Source: JAABYT01 sp041581935 (lineage in GTDB: Bacteria > Pseudomonadota > Gammaproteobacteria > HK1). From it: a stretch of DNA of 14,678 bases. Position 1 is the stretch's first letter, and every line of letters begins with the position of its first letter. The DNA lies in NCBI GenBank assembly GCA_041581935.1, contig JBFICP010000065.1:1-14678 (forward strand). The letters are read 5' to 3'. Positions 12,002 to 14,678 of this stretch are shown here, one piece after another. The notes below the pieces were generated by a model, which searched no databases, had not been told where the DNA came from, and saw only the letters and a list, made by a program, of their open reading frames with translations. The translations under genes and the position numbers were made by a program.

Positions 12002-14678
12002 TCAGCCGAGCTCTCGCACCAAGCGGAAACCGGTCAATGCATCGGCATCACCGGAGTGCGTTTCGTCGAGCGTCGGCCCGCAGGTGGTCAACGGATCCTC
12101 ATACGCACCTCCACGCACCGCCAGTCCTGCGGCGTTGCGCACCCATTCCCTCGCGTTACCCGCGTAGTTCGCGAGCCCCCAGCCATTTTGTTTTCCGGAA
12201 CGCGCATTGACGAGGTCGTGACCTGCAATGACCTGACCCGCCGACAACACCCGGCAATTGAATTTACGCTCCGGTTGTTGACCGTCGGCGGTGGCCGCAT
12301 GCTCCCATTCCGCGGCCGTCGGAAGTCGATACAGGACATCGTGGCCGTTGTGCCTGGACGCCTCGCTCGATAGCCAACGTGCGTATGCTTCCGCATCGGC
12401 CACGGAGATTTTTGTGATCGGAAGCCGTCGCTCGGCGCTCGCACGTGGGGTGCAACGACCCGTGCTTTTACAGAAGACATTGAACTCGGTCACGCTCACT
12501 TCGTACTTGCCAATCGCGTAGGCCCTATCGACACCGTTTCCGGCGGGAACAACGACCATCTCCGGACCTTTTCGCCCTGCCACCACGTCGTAGCAGCTAC
12601 CGCCGGCCTGGGCGCCGTAGCCGGCCAGTGCATCGTGGCACTCGCCTTTGCGTGGCGTGTGCACGACGAGCCTTTCGAAAGCCGGGTTGTCGTTCCAAAG
12701 CGCCGCGATGCGTGCGTAGCGTCTATCGAGCACGCGCTGGTCGCGCGCGCCGGCCTCAGCCACATCGGCGGCGTACAGGTCATAGGCCCGTTTCGCCTCG
12801 AGCATGGCTGCATCGAGATCCGCGCGCAGCTCGGAAAGCCCGGGGTATTGCGGGTCGGTCTGAGTCGCGGCCTCGAGCTCCAGAGCCGCGTCGTTGAGCG
12901 CACCCGCTTCGAGTTTCGATCGCGCCCGATCGAGCGCTGCCAGAGGCAATTCTCGAGACGCGGCCAGAAGCAGCGGCTGTTGTTGCGGCAGCAGCTCGCC
13001 CGCCGACGTGAGCAGCGCTCGGGCGCCATCGGAATCCTGCAAAGCGCGCACTTGCGCGCCTTCGACGACCGTCTCGGCAACCATGCGCCGAAGCCGGTCT
13101 GCCTGGGAAGCCGGAAGTGCCGCGAGATTCCCGACGACCGCGCGCAAGGCTTCGATGTCGTCGAGAGTCGTGGGTGGGCGCGCTCGAATCCGTTTCTCGA
13201 GCACGCCCATGAGCTCCGCGGTCAACTTGCCCCGGTCTGAGGGGAAAAGCGCATCATAAGCCGAAATCTGCTCGGCAACCTGCGCGCCGATGGGTTGCGC
13301 GGTACGTGCGTGTTCGAGCACCGCCCTTCTTCTGAGTGCCGCCAGCTCGGAGGCGATTTCCGCATAACGATTGGGAAAGCGCGCTTCGAGACGGGCAAGA
13401 TCGGTCGCCGTCGTATCGACGTCCAGAGCCTTCGGATCGGACAGGCGGTTTCTCAGATCGCGTTCGAAGCGCTGGTTTTCCAGGGCGATCTCGTATCCGG
13501 CGAGGCGCGCACGGAGCTCGTCGTGATTCGTCCGCTGCTCGAGGCCGGCGCGCGCGAGGGAGATTGCGCCTTCGAAGTCCTGGCGCGCCGCACGGTTGGC
13601 GGCCAGGCGCTTGTAGGCTTCGGCGAGTATGGTGGGTGCCTGCTCACGCAGAAACGGATCGTCCTCGCTGACACCAAGTGCGCGAAGCTCGAGAAGCAGA
13701 CTCTTTGCCTCCTGCACCTGATTGGTCTCGGCCTTGCTGCGAAAGCTCGCTTTCGTGCCGGCGCGCAGCGCCGCGACTCTCTCGGCTTCACGTCGCGCGC
13801 GCTGTTCGGCCTGCGCCTCCACGAGCGCCACAGCCTCGATATCAAAGGGGGGGAACTCCGGATGGAATACACGCCCGACTTCGATCGCGCTCGATGATTC
13901 ATTGAAACTACCCGCACGACGTGCACGTCGCGCGTCGTTGAGAAAGTGCCGGGCAATTCGATCGCGTTGCTCGCGCACGATATCGTGGTCACTCGGCAGC
14001 ACAATGACGAGCTCCTTGTAAGTGTTTTTCAGCGCCGCCTGCCATACGCTTCCCTGTTGTGGCGTCATGAGCAGGCCGGCGATGGTGTCGGTGCGTTCTC
14101 TGATTCCGGCATCCTCACGCAAAGGTCCGACACGTGCGTCGGCAGACATCGACGTCGCATTGGGCAAGCGGGCGCGTGTCGCGCGCACGTAGTCGAGGCT
14201 GAGCGCCGGTGCGTGTTCGAGTAAGATTTGCCAGGCTTTGTCATAGCGCTTTGCATCGAACAGGCGGCGAAGTTCTTCGTCCATGGCTTTTTCGAGACGC
14301 ACGCGTGCGCGAGCCAGGGTCGCGCTCCCGGGATCGAGCTCGGCCAGGACCAACAAGTCGTCACGATGTGTCACGAAATCTTTCATACTCTTCAGATCGA
14401 GGAGATGTGTCGCGAGGCGTACCTGGACTTCGGCCACACGCTGCTGATTCTCGATGCGCGCCAGCTCGGTTTGCACCCGGTAGCGAAGGTCCTTGAGTGT
14501 CGGGTCCTCCGGCGCGTACTCGAGACCGGCGTGCACCAGTGACGCCGCCCGATTGTAATCGCCGGACTCGAGTGCCAGTTCCGCAAGCTCCCCGAATCGC
14601 AGTCGCAGTCGATCGTCACTCAGGAGGGGATTCGTCGGTGACATCTGTCGAACCGCGTCGAGAACGTCCCCAATGTAC
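12002..14678 (-). CDS. C-terminal part of a large helical-repeat protein with a degenerate formylglycine-generating-enzyme-like domain (5' end outside the window)
   Basis: The frame is open to the right edge. The first Met in view is at 14644 (880 residues onward), but coding-looking sequence continues upstream, so the true start is probably outside. Residues (numbered from that Met) 1-660 are Ala/Arg/Leu-rich helices with TPR-like units (about 13-60, 340-395, 590-640) and possible coiled coil. Residues 693-880 form a SUMF1/FGE-sulfatase-type domain: EMVVVPAG, KYEVSVTEFNVFC, YRLPTAAEWEHAA, GLANYAGNAREWV, RGGAY, TGFRLVRE. The catalytic Cys pair of true FGE is broken: the first position is Asp850, the second is Cys855. 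All six Cys (669, 684, 725, 731, 797, 855) lie in the last 215 residues, as expected for disulfides outside the cytoplasm. Such tails occur on bacterial Ser/Thr kinases, so a kinase domain may lie upstream (inference). Confidence 0.75.
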   Translation of the reverse strand, partial: YIGDVLDAVRQMSPTNPLLSDDRLRLRFGELAELALESGDYNRAASLVHAGLEYAPEDPTLKDLRYRVQTELARIENQQRVAEVQVRLATHLLDLKSMKDFVTHRDDLLVLAELDPGSATLARARVRLEKAMDEELRRLFDAKRYDKAWQILLEHAPALSLDYVRATRARLPNATSMSADARVGPLREDAGIRERTDTIAGLLMTPQQGSVWQAALKNTYKELVIVLPSDHDIVREQRDRIARHFLNDARRARRAGSFNESSSAIEVGRVFHPEFPPFDIEAVALVEAQAEQRARREAERVAALRAGTKASFRSKAETNQVQEAKSLLLELRALGVSEDDPFLREQAPTILAEAYKRLAANRAARQDFEGAISLARAGLEQRTNHDELRARLAGYEIALENQRFERDLRNRLSDPKALDVDTTATDLARLEARFPNRYAEIASELAALRRRAVLEHARTAQPIGAQVAEQISAYDALFPSDRGKLTAELMGVLEKRIRARPPTTLDDIEALRAVVGNLAALPASQADRLRRMVAETVVEGAQVRALQDSDGARALLTSAGELLPQQQPLLLAASRELPLAALDRARSKLEAGALNDAALELEAATQTDPQYPGLSELRADLDAAMLEAKRAYDLYAADVAEAGARDQRVLDRRYARIAALWNDNPAFERLVVHTPRKGECHDALAGYGAQAGGSCYDVVAGRKGPEMVVVPAGNGVDRAYAIGKYEVSVTEFNVFCKSTGRCTPRASAERRLPITKISVADAEAYARWLSSEASRHNGHDVLYRLPTAAEWEHAATADGQQPERKFNCRVLSAGQVIAGHDLVNARSGKQNGWGLANYAGNAREWVRNAAGLAVRGGAYEDPLTTCGPTLDETHSGDADALTGFRLVRELG

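Noticed and set aside
13847..13853. Run of seven G (seven C in the coding strand, followed by TTT) inside the helical-repeat gene, considered as a slippage or phase-variation site
   Set aside because: The frame stays open and protein-like on both sides, the run encodes an ordinary Phe-Pro-Pro-Phe, and seven bases is short for phase variation.

Overview
The window is about 14.7 kb of GC-rich chromosome with bacterial core genes, almost certainly from a gammaproteobacterium. The evidence is a clpS-clpA pair, a Proteobacteria-type isocitrate lyase, DapE, YciB, and a yciO-trpS-scpA-scpB-rluB run as found in Xanthomonadales-like and related lineages. No 16S, tRNA or other lineage-defining marker is present, so the genus cannot be named. 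I see no phage, plasmid, CRISPR or insertion sequence. The only mobile-type DNA is a small family of REP-like palindromes.

Layout. (1) 1-1687, leftward: clpS then clpA (the 3' part of clpA is cut off by the window), the adaptor and unfoldase of the ClpAP protease. (2) 1886-4303: a CysB-like LysR regulator (leftward) divergent from isocitrate lyase aceA (rightward), sharing a 141-bp AT-rich control region; the regulator probably controls the glyoxylate-shunt gene. (3) 4323-6033, leftward: yciB (inner-membrane septation/intracellular-transport-type protein) then dapE (lysine and peptidoglycan precursor synthesis). aceA and dapE converge with only 19 bp between them. (4) 6034-6243: a divergent control region with two perfect palindromes. 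(5) 6244-10565, rightward: yciO, trpS, scpA, scpB, rluB, a tightly packed run with stop/start overlaps (translation-factor-like protein, tryptophanyl-tRNA synthetase, the two condensin partners of SMC, and a 23S rRNA pseudouridine synthase). A REP-like inverted pair sits between scpB and rluB. (6) 10566-14678, leftward: a two-gene unit made of the 3' part of a large helical-repeat protein with a degenerate formylglycine-generating-enzyme-like C-terminal domain (gene open at the window edge), followed by a membrane protein with two tandem SPOR domains. It ends in a clear intrinsic terminator (10592-10615).

Most genes are housekeeping. The parts worth a second look are the last operon (probable envelope-associated signalling plus peptidoglycan binding, with a pseudo-FGE domain), the TrpRS carrying a four-cysteine motif that fits the [4Fe-4S] motif described for Thermotoga TrpRS, the REP-like elements, and a 24-codon bridge ORF that links yciO to trpS through stop/start overlaps at both ends.
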